A DNA stretch of 64,000 nt from Salegentibacter salinarum (GCF_900168115.1 NZ_FUZC01000004.1:124001-188000), one strand, 5' to 3'. Shown: positions 37,015 to 46,770, numbered from the stretch's first letter. The notes: generated from the sequence alone by a model not told the origin. Translations and numbers: made by a program.

Positions 37015-39582
37015 TTAATTGGCTTCAACGGTGAATTCCAGTGTATCTACAATATCACCATATTCATCTATTTTGATTTCAAATTCAATGGGGTCACTCG
37101 CGGTATAATTAAGTTTCTGCATTTGCAAAGGGTCAATTTCAGCAGTATAATTTCCGGGTTTTAGTCCCAGGTAAGTGAAATATCCATCTCCTTCGGTTAA
37201 AATTTCTTTTACCAGGCTTCCATTTTCATCTAAAATATTTATCGTTATTCTTCCCTGCCCGCTTAGACTGTTTCCTTTTCTTACATACACCATTCCGGCA
37301 ACTTCACCTAAAACCTCTACTGGTACTTCAATCTCCTGAAACTGATTAGGAACGGTGTGTACCTTTATTTTTTCATTTTTCACTTTCCAGGCAATGTTAT
37401 CCAGGCTATTAGGATCTACTTCAATAATAATATCTATATAAGGCTGAAGTTCAGTAATTCGTAAAATAGTTTCATCTTCGTTATACGAAAGTCGGCCAGA
37501 GGTATTTTTGATTTCCATCCCTCGCACAGCTGGTTCCATAGGATCTCTTTTTCCGTTAGTATTATAATCCAAAAACGGAATAATACTTATAGCAGCTCTT
37601 GACATTGCGGTACGATTATTTGCCATCACGTAACCAGTATTATCGTCTAACATTAAACTACCGCGAGCCGATTGTACAAACGAATTATTGCGGTTACCCA
37701 ACCTGGAAGTCACCGATGTTTGAGCAAAATTGAACGCATACCTTAAACCAATCTCAAAAATATGGGCATTTCTAAGCATATTCTTTTCATAGGCTACGTT
37801 TAGAAAACCGTTTTCGAAAACCGGGCGTTCTATTTCCATAATAATATTATTGAACTGATTCCGGCTAAAATCGTATTGCACCTGCGGTGAAAACAAAAAT
37901 TTATTCGGAAGCCTGTAATTCTGCGAAAGCGAGGTATATATAGTTGGTTCTTTTACACGGTCATTATAAATACCATAGGTGGTAAGGTTGGTGCTAATTC
38001 CCATAATAGCACCAGAAAGTAATAATTGCGCCGTAGTGAACTCGGTAGTAGGCATAATGATTTGGTTTACACTAAACCTGCTGAACATCGAGAAGTTTTT
38101 ACTTCTAATAGGTGCCGAAAAGCTTAATTTTCTTTCTTCCAGGTAATTAAAATTTATCGCTGTCTGGTATTCATCATATTTTATATAATTAAGATCTACC
38201 TGGATATTTCCGGGAGTACGGTAACTTAAAATCCCTTCTCCTTTTACGCCGTGCATATATTCTCCTGTAAATAGAAAATTTGAAGCAAAACGAATAGATG
38301 AATTCACAAAAGGCATTACTTCGCCACTGGTTACACCTGCAAGATATTCGGCACCACCACCAATGGTTACTGAATTGCTGAGTCCATAATTAAAATTAGC
38401 TCTGGAAAAACGGTCAAGGTCTTCATTCTCTACAATCCCGGCGCTAACGGTATATTCCAATTCATTTTTTGGAACAAAATTATACGGAATATTGATCACT
38501 CTTTCCTGAATACGTTCCTCACCATAAGGACCATAAAACCGGAGACTAACGGCCGTATTTCCATACATTAATGGCACATCAAACGTGTAAAAACCTGAAG
38601 CATCAGCCTGAGTAAATTCAACTAAAATATTATTTACATATAATTCTACTGTCCAGCGAGGTTCGGTATAATCGTTAAGCACGTAAGTTCCAAATGATCT
38701 TCGATTTTGGAATGGACTGTTACTAATTTGAACCCCACTAACAGGGGCGAATAGGGAAGAGGTAGCGCGGGTAAAAATTCTACCGGCTGTTACCTGTTTA
38801 AAAACCCGGTTATTATTATTTACATAACGCCATTGGTAAAACTGATTTCTGGAATCAAATGGAACCCGAGTGGAGTAATTCAGCATTAAGTTGGTTTCCC
38901 CACCAAGAAACATTGTTCCCAGACCTAAGGATAATCGGTTGTCATTCTCAAATTCACTTTGTTGAGTAGTAACAACTCCCCAATCTAAAGCGCCACTTTT
39001 AAAAAGAGGGTACCGCCTTTCCATAGTGGTATCAACTTCTACAAAGCCACGAACGCGATTTAGGTTTTCCCTTACTTTTCTAAGTCGCATTTCCTTTATT
39101 ACCGGAAGTTCTTTTTCGGTTTCCATGGTAACGGAAAGACTTCTGAAAGAGAAATTGGTATTTAAGCCGAAAATCTCGCCAAAAAAGTTCGATTTTAAAT
39201 AAAGATTTAGCGGAGTTTGAATATAATCTTCTTCCGAAAGCGAAAATTCTTCATTCTTATAAAGAATCCTATTTTCTGAAGGATTTATTTGATATGTAGA
39301 ATCGGGATTTATAATAAAACCTACGACGCCATTAGTAGTTTCTTCATTTTTAATCTTTAAAAAATCAAAAAGCTCCTTTACCGGAATATAAGCGTCCTGA
39401 CCTTTAATTGCGATAGGAATTTCAATAGTACCGAGGTCTCGTACATTCATATCCACACTTAATTCGTCGTATTCAGGGAAATCTTCCTGGGCTATTCCTG
39501 TAAAAGATAATAACAACAAAAAAATTATTGAAAAAAGTTTTTTATAAAACTCAACAGGAAAAGCGCAGGGGAGGGTTTGCAT
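37015..39582 (-). CDS. FimD-like outer-membrane usher
   Basis: An 855-residue outer-membrane beta-barrel with a signal peptide (cleavage near GIAQ, about 31). The regions follow the order of classical chaperone-usher ushers. An N-terminal periplasmic domain (about 40-150) includes DAYIPVKELFDFLKI. The barrel then begins with amphipathic strands. A segment at about 265-300 (GRIFTRATSSLFAP, SGVQISNSPFQNRRSFG) matches the run before the usher plug. A plug-like Ig domain lies at about 305-375, ending INIPYNFVP and then ELEYTVSAG, as FimD's plug ends VPY..VP..RYS.TAG. Strands continue to about 680. A C-terminal part has FLDYNTNGKRDPMEPAV and a carboxypeptidase-regulatory-like fold. It is last in the subunit/chaperone operon, and its stop abuts that of gntP. 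Confidence 0.78.
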   Translation of the reverse strand: MQTLPCAFPVEFYKKLFSIIFLLLLSFTGIAQEDFPEYDELSVDMNVRDLGTIEIPIAIKGQDAYIPVKELFDFLKIKNEETTNGVVGFIINPDSTYQINPSENRILYKNEEFSLSEEDYIQTPLNLYLKSNFFGEIFGLNTNFSFRSLSVTMETEKELPVIKEMRLRKVRENLNRVRGFVEVDTTMERRYPLFKSGALDWGVVTTQQSEFENDNRLSLGLGTMFLGGETNLMLNYSTRVPFDSRNQFYQWRYVNNNNRVFKQVTAGRIFTRATSSLFAPVSGVQISNSPFQNRRSFGTYVLNDYTEPRWTVELYVNNILVEFTQADASGFYTFDVPLMYGNTAVSLRFYGPYGEERIQERVINIPYNFVPKNELEYTVSAGIVENEDLDRFSRANFNYGLSNSVTIGGGAEYLAGVTSGEVMPFVNSSIRFASNFLFTGEYMHGVKGEGILSYRTPGNIQVDLNYIKYDEYQTAINFNYLEERKLSFSAPIRSKNFSMFSRFSVNQIIMPTTEFTTAQLLLSGAIMGISTNLTTYGIYNDRVKEPTIYTSLSQNYRLPNKFLFSPQVQYDFSRNQFNNIIMEIERPVFENGFLNVAYEKNMLRNAHIFEIGLRYAFNFAQTSVTSRLGNRNNSFVQSARGSLMLDDNTGYVMANNRTAMSRAAISIIPFLDYNTNGKRDPMEPAVRGMEIKNTSGRLSYNEDETILRITELQPYIDIIIEVDPNSLDNIAWKVKNEKIKVHTVPNQFQEIEVPVEVLGEVAGMVYVRKGNSLSGQGRITINILDENGSLVKEILTEGDGYFTYLGLKPGNYTAEIDPLQMQKLNYTASDPIEFEIKIDEYGDIVDTLEFTVEAN

Positions 39583-39599
39583 TTCGCTTAGCGTTCTTA

Positions 39600-40118
39600 C
39601 TATTGATGAATAAAAGTTAAAGTAAAATTACCAAAATAGGTGCCCGGCAGCATACCTGAATTATCTGGAGGAATGGTTAAAGTACCTCCAACAAAAACTT
39701 CATTTGGGGTTTGGGCATTAGCGGTCTGGGTGACAAAAGTTCGCTGGCCAGTACTAAAACTGTTAATTGTAAGTTTTATTTCGGCTCCGGTATCCTGATT
39801 TAGCAAAATATAATCTCCTAAAGTTTCAATTTGAATAATGGTCCCAGGGTTGGCATATACATCAAATAAAGCGGCAGAGACAGGTTCTCCAAAATTTAGT
39901 TCAACAATGTCGCCATTAACAGTCCGTTGATCGTCATAACTCACAGTTACATTCCCACCAGCACTACCGGCAGTAAATGAACCGAAATTAAGATTCCTCG
40001 AAGTCCTAACTTCCACTTCTATGGGAATAGGCGGATCTTCTTGGGCATTAATTTCAAATACTGAAAACATAAGCAATAACAACAAAGATGTGTTCTTGAA
40101 TAAGCGTCTATTTTGCAT
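39600..40118 (-). CDS. DUF4402-like fibre subunit lacking the N-terminal extension (candidate tip)
   Basis: A 172-residue exported protein (signal cleavage near INAQ) with a DUF4402-like beta-sandwich: NLNFGSFTAG, GGNVTVSYDDQRTVNG, VFVGGTLTIP and PGTYFGNFTLTF. The three similar proteins at 46181, 46771 and 47439 have about 12 extra residues after the signal, reading like alternating A-x-A-T, before a conserved Pro-Ile. Here mature sequence begins almost at that Pro-Ile (IPIEVEV). In chaperone-usher fibres the tip subunit lacks the donor strand, so this is the candidate tip. It ends HQ rather than with a penultimate Tyr. It starts nine bases after the adhesin stop and 17 bases before the usher. 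Confidence 0.72.
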   Translation of the reverse strand: MQNRRLFKNTSLLLLLMFSVFEINAQEDPPIPIEVEVRTSRNLNFGSFTAGSAGGNVTVSYDDQRTVNGDIVELNFGEPVSAALFDVYANPGTIIQIETLGDYILLNQDTGAEIKLTINSFSTGQRTFVTQTANAQTPNEVFVGGTLTIPPDNSGMLPGTYFGNFTLTFIHQ

Positions 40119-40127
40119 AGTTTTCGT

Positions 40128-43100
40128 TTATTTTTTTATTAATACTTTTTTACCGTATTGCGCTTTTCCTATCTGTAGGTTAATGATATAAACCCCTTCA
40201 CTTGTTATTCCTTCAAAAATAACTTCGTCTTTGCCGCCTGCATCTTTTATTTGAAGAATTTGCCCCGTCATTGTACTGGCCCTTAAAATCCCTTCCTGAT
40301 TTTCTTCTAAATTCATTTTTACCACCACAACCCCATTTTCTACTTCCACATCAAAAGGTTCATTGAAAGCAATGGCAGGACTGGTTACTTTTTCATCAGA
40401 AAACATTATTTCAAACCTGGAATTATGAGTTCCTGCTAGAATATTGAAACTATATTCTGGATTATTTCTTAGGTTTTGGCCTTTGCCTTTTTCGTGGTCT
40501 ATTAAATAAATATTAAAATTTGAATTCAAATTTTCTACCGAGGCCAGGTCAATCTTCATTTCACCATTTTTATCCACTTTAATACCGAGTGGAATTTTCT
40601 TATAACCCCTCGCTTCTGGGAAAGGAATAGCATTTATGGCCAGTTCTTTTTTATTTTCGGTTAGAGTATAAAAACTCGGAACGGCGAGATCGGTATTCAT
40701 CAATTTATGGGCATCCATTTCCTTTTCAAAATTTAGAGTAGCATAAGATGAAAAATAGACAACCAAAGCATCCTGCTGGTTTGAAGTATTAAAGCCGGCC
40801 TCCAATCGAATTAAAGATTTTAAATCTTCCTGGGTTCTTAAAAAATCCTGGTCAAAATCGTTTACCCGAACATTATTATCCATTGCAAAGCTTCCGGTTA
40901 CTACATCCTGGGTGTCAGAATCACTTACTTTAATAAAAAAGCCCTGCATAGATGGAATAATATTAGAAGATTTTCCATCAGTTGTAGATACTTGATTTAC
41001 ATAAGCAGAATAGGTGCCGGTATACTGACTTGTATCACTGGCGGTAAAAAAATAAATTCCGTCGTCAATATTAGTTTTCGTCCAACCCTGGGTAGCATCC
41101 CAATCTATAGGGGAAGGGTATGGGTTTCCTACCAAATGGAAACCTCTTGTATATTCACGATGATGATTTTCTAACTGGCGGTTGGGAATAATACCATTAT
41201 TAACTTCACCACTTAACTCTATAGTTTGTGAAGCGATTGAAGTTCCAAAATTAAGCGCATAACCTGCAGCAATATTTAAACTATTGGTAACCGTGGTATA
41301 TACTTCCCAACCGGTAGCATCTCGAACAATATCATTTATATTTATATTACGGTTTTCGTTATATCTATAAAAATTTGGAAATCCCGTTATTGGATCTTCT
41401 AAATCCAAATATGAAGCAAAATCTCTAACTACTGAATTTTGAAACGGAGAACTAAAATATTTATATCCGAAAGCTTTATCCAGATAGCGTTGCATTTTAA
41501 CTGTACCAATTACTTGACCATTTCCTGCTCCACTTATGAGCGCTGTTTGTTCCTCGTTTGAAATCAAAATCAGGTTATCTCCAGTATTAAAATTCCCATT
41601 TTCCACATTAAGAATTCCGGTAACTTCTATTATAGCTTCTGAAGTCACTCCTGAAGTATTATCGATCCTTAAATTTCGAACCCGGTTATTAAGAAATGCA
41701 GCCTCAGGTATTATTTGAGGAGAGGCGCCCTGCAAAGAAATACTTCCGGCTTCAGTATTTAGGATTCCGTTATTGGTAAGAATACCTGCCACTCGTAACC
41801 AGTTTTCGTGTACTTCAACAGAAGCATTATTTTCAATAAAAAGATTTTTAGCATACGCATTACCTCCGGTGCTTATTTCAGGATAATTCCCTGAAGCCAA
41901 ATCGTCCGGTATCAAAACATCGGTTTCCAGGGTAGGTAAGACGTTACAGCTCCAATTGGCGATATTGTTCCAGTTGGTATCTTCGCTTCCTCTCCAGATG
42001 TTTTCTCCCTGTACGGGAATATATAAAATAGGGGATTGGTTACTGCAATTGCCAGAGTTTACAGTTCTTTTTAGCCAGATATCCTGGTTTAAAATTCCAG
42101 GGTTATAGTTTTGCTGATTATTATTCCCCGGGGCTGGAGCAAAACCAGAAGCAGGCCCAACGGTACTCAATTGCCAGCTATAAGAAATATTATTTCCGTC
42201 TATTTCTGTACCGATTACTGTACCTGGATCAATTCCTTTACAAAATGTTTCAGAATAGGTTGCGCTAATATTAAGTCGTTTAACGGTACCTACACAAGGA
42301 TCTGTAAAAACACCGTTTGTTGCAGGAATAATAGCTAAATTCTCTCCTAGTAAATAAAATTCTGTAACAGGAAGACTGGTATTAGCGTGGCATTCTTCAT
42401 TAATACTAAAATTGCCTGCGTCATTAAAAGGAGTTCCATAGCTGGCAAAATCTACATAAGTAAAAACCGTTCCTTCGGGCGCCTCTAAATTTACTTCTCC
42501 ATATTCATTTGCTATTGCTTGAAGTGTGCTTGTATTACCGTTGAAAAATGAAATATTATTATTAGCTATGTTAGCATTGATTGTAATTTCAATTGAATTG
42601 GAAATATTTTCAGTACAATTTTCAACGTTTACTTTTCTACGGTACCAGGTAGTTTGAGACACCGTTCCGGGATTGTAATTGGGCTGGTTATTATTTCCAG
42701 GAGCCTGGGTAAAACCATTAGTTTCACTGGTGGTGCTTATTTCCCATTCGTAATTATATCCTTTTCCTAAATCTTCTCCAATTAGGCTTTCCGCATCGAA
42801 TACTCCGCAGGACTCCTGTGCGCCAATAATTCTATTGTTTTCAATAGAATTGATCACATCTATAGTTACCGCTTTATTTGGATTGTTATTTTCACAACCA
42901 TTACCATCGGTAATGTTGATTATTTCAATAGTAGTATTTTGTTGAATATTAAATGGATAATTAAAATCCCTTTCATTTATAGTTAAGTTAAATTGTTGGC
43001 CATTTATTTCTCCCGAAATATTCCATGGACCTGTACCAGTAAAAGAACCACCAATAATAATTTCTCCCGGGCAAATGTTGACAGGGGCTTTTAGAGTCAT

Positions 43101-45230
43101 CTCAGGAGCTTCGGGACAATTGTTCTCTCCCACATTTAAAAAAGCTGTTTCTGAAATAGAAACACAACCATTTTCATTGGTAATTAAGAGCCTGTAGCGA
43201 GAACCATCTTCTGGCCAATATCCAACTGTTATAAGCTCTAATCTTTTGGTTCTTGTACCGCTATAGTTTTCATCATTATTGATATCATACCAAGTTGAAC
43301 TATATGTTTGCCATTGATAGCTCAGATTGTTCCCAGATACTTCAGCTTCAATTATCGCATTTTCACCAAACGCGGCGAAGACATCCTGGGGTTGCTGGGT
43401 AATAGGATCGGGGTCAACTTGTAAAGTTGCGGAATTAGAATATACCCTACAATTTTGGTTGAAAACTTCAATACGATATAAGTTGTTATTAAAATTGGCT
43501 GGTGTACTTATTATATCTAATCTTTCTGAATTTACATTCTCATAAAATTGATTGTTAGAAAGATCAATCCAGGAAGTGCCATTATCTGCACTGACCTGCC
43601 ATTGTCTTTGATCATTAGAAGTATAAGTTTGAAAAGAAATATCATTTCCTTCACAAACTACTTGATTTGAAGGTTGGGTATAAATGCCTTGGGGACTTTG
43701 GAAAAGATTCAAAACTGCCGAATTAGAGGTAAGGGTGTTTCCATTTCCATCAGAAATTATTACTCTAAATCTACTATCGTTTAAAGAAGTTTCAATCACA
43801 TTGATACTTAAACTTGTTGTTTGTGTTCCTGAAAAATTTTCTCCATTATTAATATTGTAAAATCCGGTATTACCGCCGTTATTTCTCTGCCATTGATAAA
43901 ATAAATTTTGTCCTTCAGCAATCACGTTGAAATTAATTGGATTACCTGTACACGTTGTGAAATTCTCGGGTTGATCAATAATATTAATCGGCTTTTCTAC
44001 AGTAATAATAGCCGCATTTGATTTTATCCTTGCCCTGTAAGCACTTCCTAACCTATTGTTGCTACTGGATAGAGTAGCTATTCTATATATATAATAAGTA
44101 CCTTCGGTATTAAAAAATGGTGCTAAATTATTATTGGGAGTAAAACTTGAATTTGTAGCTCCGGGAATTTCAGTGGTTTCCCCGCCCTCAACGGTACTGT
44201 AAACCCATTGATATCCATTACCAAACCGACTCATCCCGTTTGGAAGATTATTAAATTCGTCTCCGGTGATTGTCTGTCCTGAATTCTGTGAATTAAGCGT
44301 TTGAGTAAGATTGTTGGATAAAATATTTTCAATAAGAAGTTGTGGCTCCCCGATACTAATACGGTTTCCACCGCCGTTTTCATAATAATCCAGTACTAAA
44401 TTACTATTACCAGATAGACTTAGTAGAATATTTTGATTGCGATATCCGTGATCACTCCAATCATTATAAATTAACTCATCATCTACACTTAATCTGCTAC
44501 CATCATCGGAACCTATATTTAAACTATATAAACCCTCAAGGCTGCTATTTATTCGATATCTTACCGCAAAAGTTTCGGTATAAACCGAAGGAGCGCAAAT
44601 ATCTGTACCTAACTGAAAATTATTAGTATTCCCCCCAAAGTCTTGATCAAAATTTAGATTTTCTATATATCCCCCTATATAATTATTGAAATTTTGATCA
44701 AAAGTTATATTTTGGTTTGTCCCATCGTAAACGTGGCCTATCCAGGAGTCGTTACCAGATTCTCTTTCCTGGTATAACGTTGAAGAGTTTATTGTAAAAG
44801 TATTGGATAGAGCAGAGCGAGAATTGGGACTTGATGATTGAACCTGTAAAGTATAATTTGATCCACTTAATTCTGCAGGAATGGTTACCCTTGTATTTAT
44901 TTGAAATTGATTCCTACTCTCTACTCCTGGTGCGGTTTGAGAACTAAATGATTTTATTTCTTGAGGTCCATCTTGAGTGTTAAGGAGAATTTTATAGTTT
45001 GTATTGGTAGTAAAAGGTATAAAATCGGTATAATAATAAATAAAAAACCAGTTTCTTGTATAGCCATTTCTTACCTGGAAAGAAATATTTATTTCCTCTC
45101 CAGCACAAATTGAACTTGTTTCAACCACAGGTTGTGTGATTAATGGTTCATAAACCTGCCCCTGCACAAAATAACTTCCAAGCATAAATATGCATAAGAT
45201 AAGAATACGTGCAATGGGGGGCTTGATCAT
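40128..45230 (-). CDS. Giant T9SS adhesin with PA14 and Ig-like domains
   Basis: A 1700-residue secreted surface protein. Signal peptide 1-24; a first beta-domain to about 150; a PA14-like domain at about 160-300 (LYSLNIGSDDGSRLSVDD, YYENGGGNRISIG); and Ig-like domains at about 415-510, 515-605 and 610-700, each with a YQWQ- or RQWQ-type core. Two paralogous modules follow that share a FxxAPGNNNQxNYNPG motif before a tryptophan or leucine. Beta-helix-like and PKD-like stretches continue to about 1600. The end (about 1617-1700) is a Por-type T9SS sorting domain finishing EGVYIINLQIGKAQYGKKVL. It should therefore cross the outer membrane by T9SS and be anchored at the surface. It sits between chaperone and tip genes, so it is probably part of the same adhesive structure. 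Confidence 0.85.
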   Translation of the reverse strand: MIKPPIARILILCIFMLGSYFVQGQVYEPLITQPVVETSSICAGEEINISFQVRNGYTRNWFFIYYYTDFIPFTTNTNYKILLNTQDGPQEIKSFSSQTAPGVESRNQFQINTRVTIPAELSGSNYTLQVQSSSPNSRSALSNTFTINSSTLYQERESGNDSWIGHVYDGTNQNITFDQNFNNYIGGYIENLNFDQDFGGNTNNFQLGTDICAPSVYTETFAVRYRINSSLEGLYSLNIGSDDGSRLSVDDELIYNDWSDHGYRNQNILLSLSGNSNLVLDYYENGGGNRISIGEPQLLIENILSNNLTQTLNSQNSGQTITGDEFNNLPNGMSRFGNGYQWVYSTVEGGETTEIPGATNSSFTPNNNLAPFFNTEGTYYIYRIATLSSSNNRLGSAYRARIKSNAAIITVEKPINIIDQPENFTTCTGNPINFNVIAEGQNLFYQWQRNNGGNTGFYNINNGENFSGTQTTSLSINVIETSLNDSRFRVIISDGNGNTLTSNSAVLNLFQSPQGIYTQPSNQVVCEGNDISFQTYTSNDQRQWQVSADNGTSWIDLSNNQFYENVNSERLDIISTPANFNNNLYRIEVFNQNCRVYSNSATLQVDPDPITQQPQDVFAAFGENAIIEAEVSGNNLSYQWQTYSSTWYDINNDENYSGTRTKRLELITVGYWPEDGSRYRLLITNENGCVSISETAFLNVGENNCPEAPEMTLKAPVNICPGEIIIGGSFTGTGPWNISGEINGQQFNLTINERDFNYPFNIQQNTTIEIINITDGNGCENNNPNKAVTIDVINSIENNRIIGAQESCGVFDAESLIGEDLGKGYNYEWEISTTSETNGFTQAPGNNNQPNYNPGTVSQTTWYRRKVNVENCTENISNSIEITINANIANNNISFFNGNTSTLQAIANEYGEVNLEAPEGTVFTYVDFASYGTPFNDAGNFSINEECHANTSLPVTEFYLLGENLAIIPATNGVFTDPCVGTVKRLNISATYSETFCKGIDPGTVIGTEIDGNNISYSWQLSTVGPASGFAPAPGNNNQQNYNPGILNQDIWLKRTVNSGNCSNQSPILYIPVQGENIWRGSEDTNWNNIANWSCNVLPTLETDVLIPDDLASGNYPEISTGGNAYAKNLFIENNASVEVHENWLRVAGILTNNGILNTEAGSISLQGASPQIIPEAAFLNNRVRNLRIDNTSGVTSEAIIEVTGILNVENGNFNTGDNLILISNEEQTALISGAGNGQVIGTVKMQRYLDKAFGYKYFSSPFQNSVVRDFASYLDLEDPITGFPNFYRYNENRNININDIVRDATGWEVYTTVTNSLNIAAGYALNFGTSIASQTIELSGEVNNGIIPNRQLENHHREYTRGFHLVGNPYPSPIDWDATQGWTKTNIDDGIYFFTASDTSQYTGTYSAYVNQVSTTDGKSSNIIPSMQGFFIKVSDSDTQDVVTGSFAMDNNVRVNDFDQDFLRTQEDLKSLIRLEAGFNTSNQQDALVVYFSSYATLNFEKEMDAHKLMNTDLAVPSFYTLTENKKELAINAIPFPEARGYKKIPLGIKVDKNGEMKIDLASVENLNSNFNIYLIDHEKGKGQNLRNNPEYSFNILAGTHNSRFEIMFSDEKVTSPAIAFNEPFDVEVENGVVVVKMNLEENQEGILRASTMTGQILQIKDAGGKDEVIFEGITSEGVYIINLQIGKAQYGKKVLIKK

Positions 45231-45281
45231 TATATTTTGGAAGAATTAATTTTTACTAATAGCGAAGTGTTTTGAGTATTT

Positions 45282-46100
45282 TTACAATTCATAAATTTTA
45301 CTCGCAAGAATTTCTCCCTTTTCTTCCGAATATGAAACTTCCAATTTTCCACTATTCAAATCAACTTCCGTAGCATTTCTAAGCTCAAAGCTAAAAATCC
45401 TTTTTACATTAGGGGTATACACCGAAACTCCTTTTACCATCCCTAATTCGGTTTGAGTACCATTAGGGGCAATATGAGTTGCTTTTAAAATTCCGTAGAC
45501 AGACATATTACCCGAACGATTAATAACAAGGGATAATTTTGGGTACTCGGTTTCGGTAGCTAATGCAAGATCGGTAAGAGTAATATTTGTAGTAGATGTT
45601 CCTTCTCTAATAATAATGGGGATACTAATTCCAAATACAGTTTTGATGTTAATGGAAATTCCATCGCTTTCTTCGGTTTCTTCGGCACCAAGTGCAGTTT
45701 GATCTTCTACGGCACGAAAATACATATGAGAACGGTATTCGCCCTGTTCTAAATCTCCGGTTCTGGTTTTTTGTACCCGAATAGTTTGGGCTTCATTAGG
45801 AGCTAAAGTAACACGTCTTGGAAAATAGCGAAGAAAATCTTCAGCAAATCTCTGACCATCTTCAGGTGCTTCCACCTGTTCAAAATTTCCTTTTTCGGTC
45901 ATGATGTAATTCACAAAAGAAATAGCATATACCGCGGTGTCACTTCCTGTATTAACCAGGTTTATTTCCTGAGAACGCTCAGAACCTTCGAATACCAAAC
46001 GTTTTGGCATAATCATTAGATCACCTTGGGCATAAGTTGCAAGTCCTAATAAAGTAAATATAAAGAAAAGGAGTAGGGGGCTAAGTAGTTTTTTTTTCAT
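45282..46100 (-). CDS. PapD-like periplasmic chaperone
   Basis: A 272-residue periplasmic protein (signal cleavage near TYAQ) with two Ig domains. The first (about 26-135) carries the G1-strand motif RVTLAPNEAQTIRVQ, which in PapD/FimC chaperones donates the strand to subunits, and begins LMIMPKRLVFEGSERSQEINLVN. The basic pair Arg95/Arg96 lies just before it. The second domain (about 150-270) is more diverged. Genes on either side encode the subunits and the adhesin, which supports the chaperone assignment. It lies 80 bases from the subunit gene upstream of it. Confidence 0.8.
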   Translation of the reverse strand: MKKKLLSPLLLFFIFTLLGLATYAQGDLMIMPKRLVFEGSERSQEINLVNTGSDTAVYAISFVNYIMTEKGNFEQVEAPEDGQRFAEDFLRYFPRRVTLAPNEAQTIRVQKTRTGDLEQGEYRSHMYFRAVEDQTALGAEETEESDGISINIKTVFGISIPIIIREGTSTTNITLTDLALATETEYPKLSLVINRSGNMSVYGILKATHIAPNGTQTELGMVKGVSVYTPNVKRIFSFELRNATEVDLNSGKLEVSYSEEKGEILASKIYEL

Positions 46101-46180
46101 ATCCGTGGGGCTGGATTTTTAGATTATGTCATTGGGTACAAAGATACTAAATAAGTTACCTGTTAAAGAATTCTAAAAGT

Positions 46181-46675
46181 TTAATTATAGGAAACCGTTA
46201 CATTAAAGCCGGAGGAATTGGTGTAAAAGCCGGAAGTCTGGTTGGCTTCCAGATTTAAAGTACCGCCAATTTTAATTATATCAATAACATTCCCTTCTTG
46301 GGGTTGAATAGTAAACTGATCTATAAGAAGCACCTGGTTAGGGTTTTCCTGGTTGTATAATGTAAATTGTTCAGGAAGACTAATGGAGTAATTGTTATTA
46401 CCGTGGGTTACTACTGCTTCTGCAGGATTAACGGTTCCTGGTATAGAGTTTGAAATTTGCACCCCGTAAGCCACCCTGGAGCCGTCTGGAGATAAAATAA
46501 CCTGTCCTGGGTTATAGGCACTTATTACGTTACCAAAATCCAAATCTACCGTTTTATTAATTTTAATAGGATCTATAACTGTTGCCCTACTATTTACAGT
46601 CGCTGAAGCCGAGTTTTGCGCCGAAGCACTTAACCCTATTAAGCTGAAAAATAAAATGATATGATAATTCTTCAT
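46181..46675 (-). CDS. DUF4402-like fibre subunit C
   Basis: A 164-residue exported protein. The start is the ATG at 46673-46675 (MKNYHIILFF), because the signal peptide begins there and the open frame upstream runs into a terminator stem. After the cleavage site (about 20) comes SASATVNSRATVIDPI, an alternating strand before Pro-Ile, then DLDFGNV and a C-terminal strand ending NVTVSYN with penultimate Tyr. These features resemble a chaperone-usher subunit: an N-terminal donor-like extension and a C-terminal Tyr next to last. It precedes the chaperone gene and follows a strong terminator. Confidence 0.72.
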   Translation of the reverse strand: MKNYHIILFFSLIGLSASAQNSASATVNSRATVIDPIKINKTVDLDFGNVISAYNPGQVILSPDGSRVAYGVQISNSIPGTVNPAEAVVTHGNNNYSISLPEQFTLYNQENPNQVLLIDQFTIQPQEGNVIDIIKIGGTLNLEANQTSGFYTNSSGFNVTVSYN

Positions 46676-46717
46676 TAATATTTTCAATAACAATTCGCTA
46701 AAAGATTTAATAAAACC

Positions 46718-46748
46718 AAAAAACGCCGCCACAATGGCGGCGTTTTTT
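46718..46748 (-). terminator. Strong hairpin between subunit genes B and C
   Basis: The 13-bp perfect stem AAAAAACGCCGCC (46718-46730) / GGCGGCGTTTTTT (46736-46748) has a 5-base loop and a T-run in the minus-strand direction. It lies 23 bases after the subunit B stop and should end most transcripts there, with partial read-through to C and the rest of the locus. Confidence 0.9.
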
Positions 46749-46770
46749 ATATTATAAAGTAATTGTTTTA

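Noticed and set aside
46676-46732. 19-residue extension of subunit C
   Set aside because: It begins inside the terminator stem, and the signal peptide starts at 46675.
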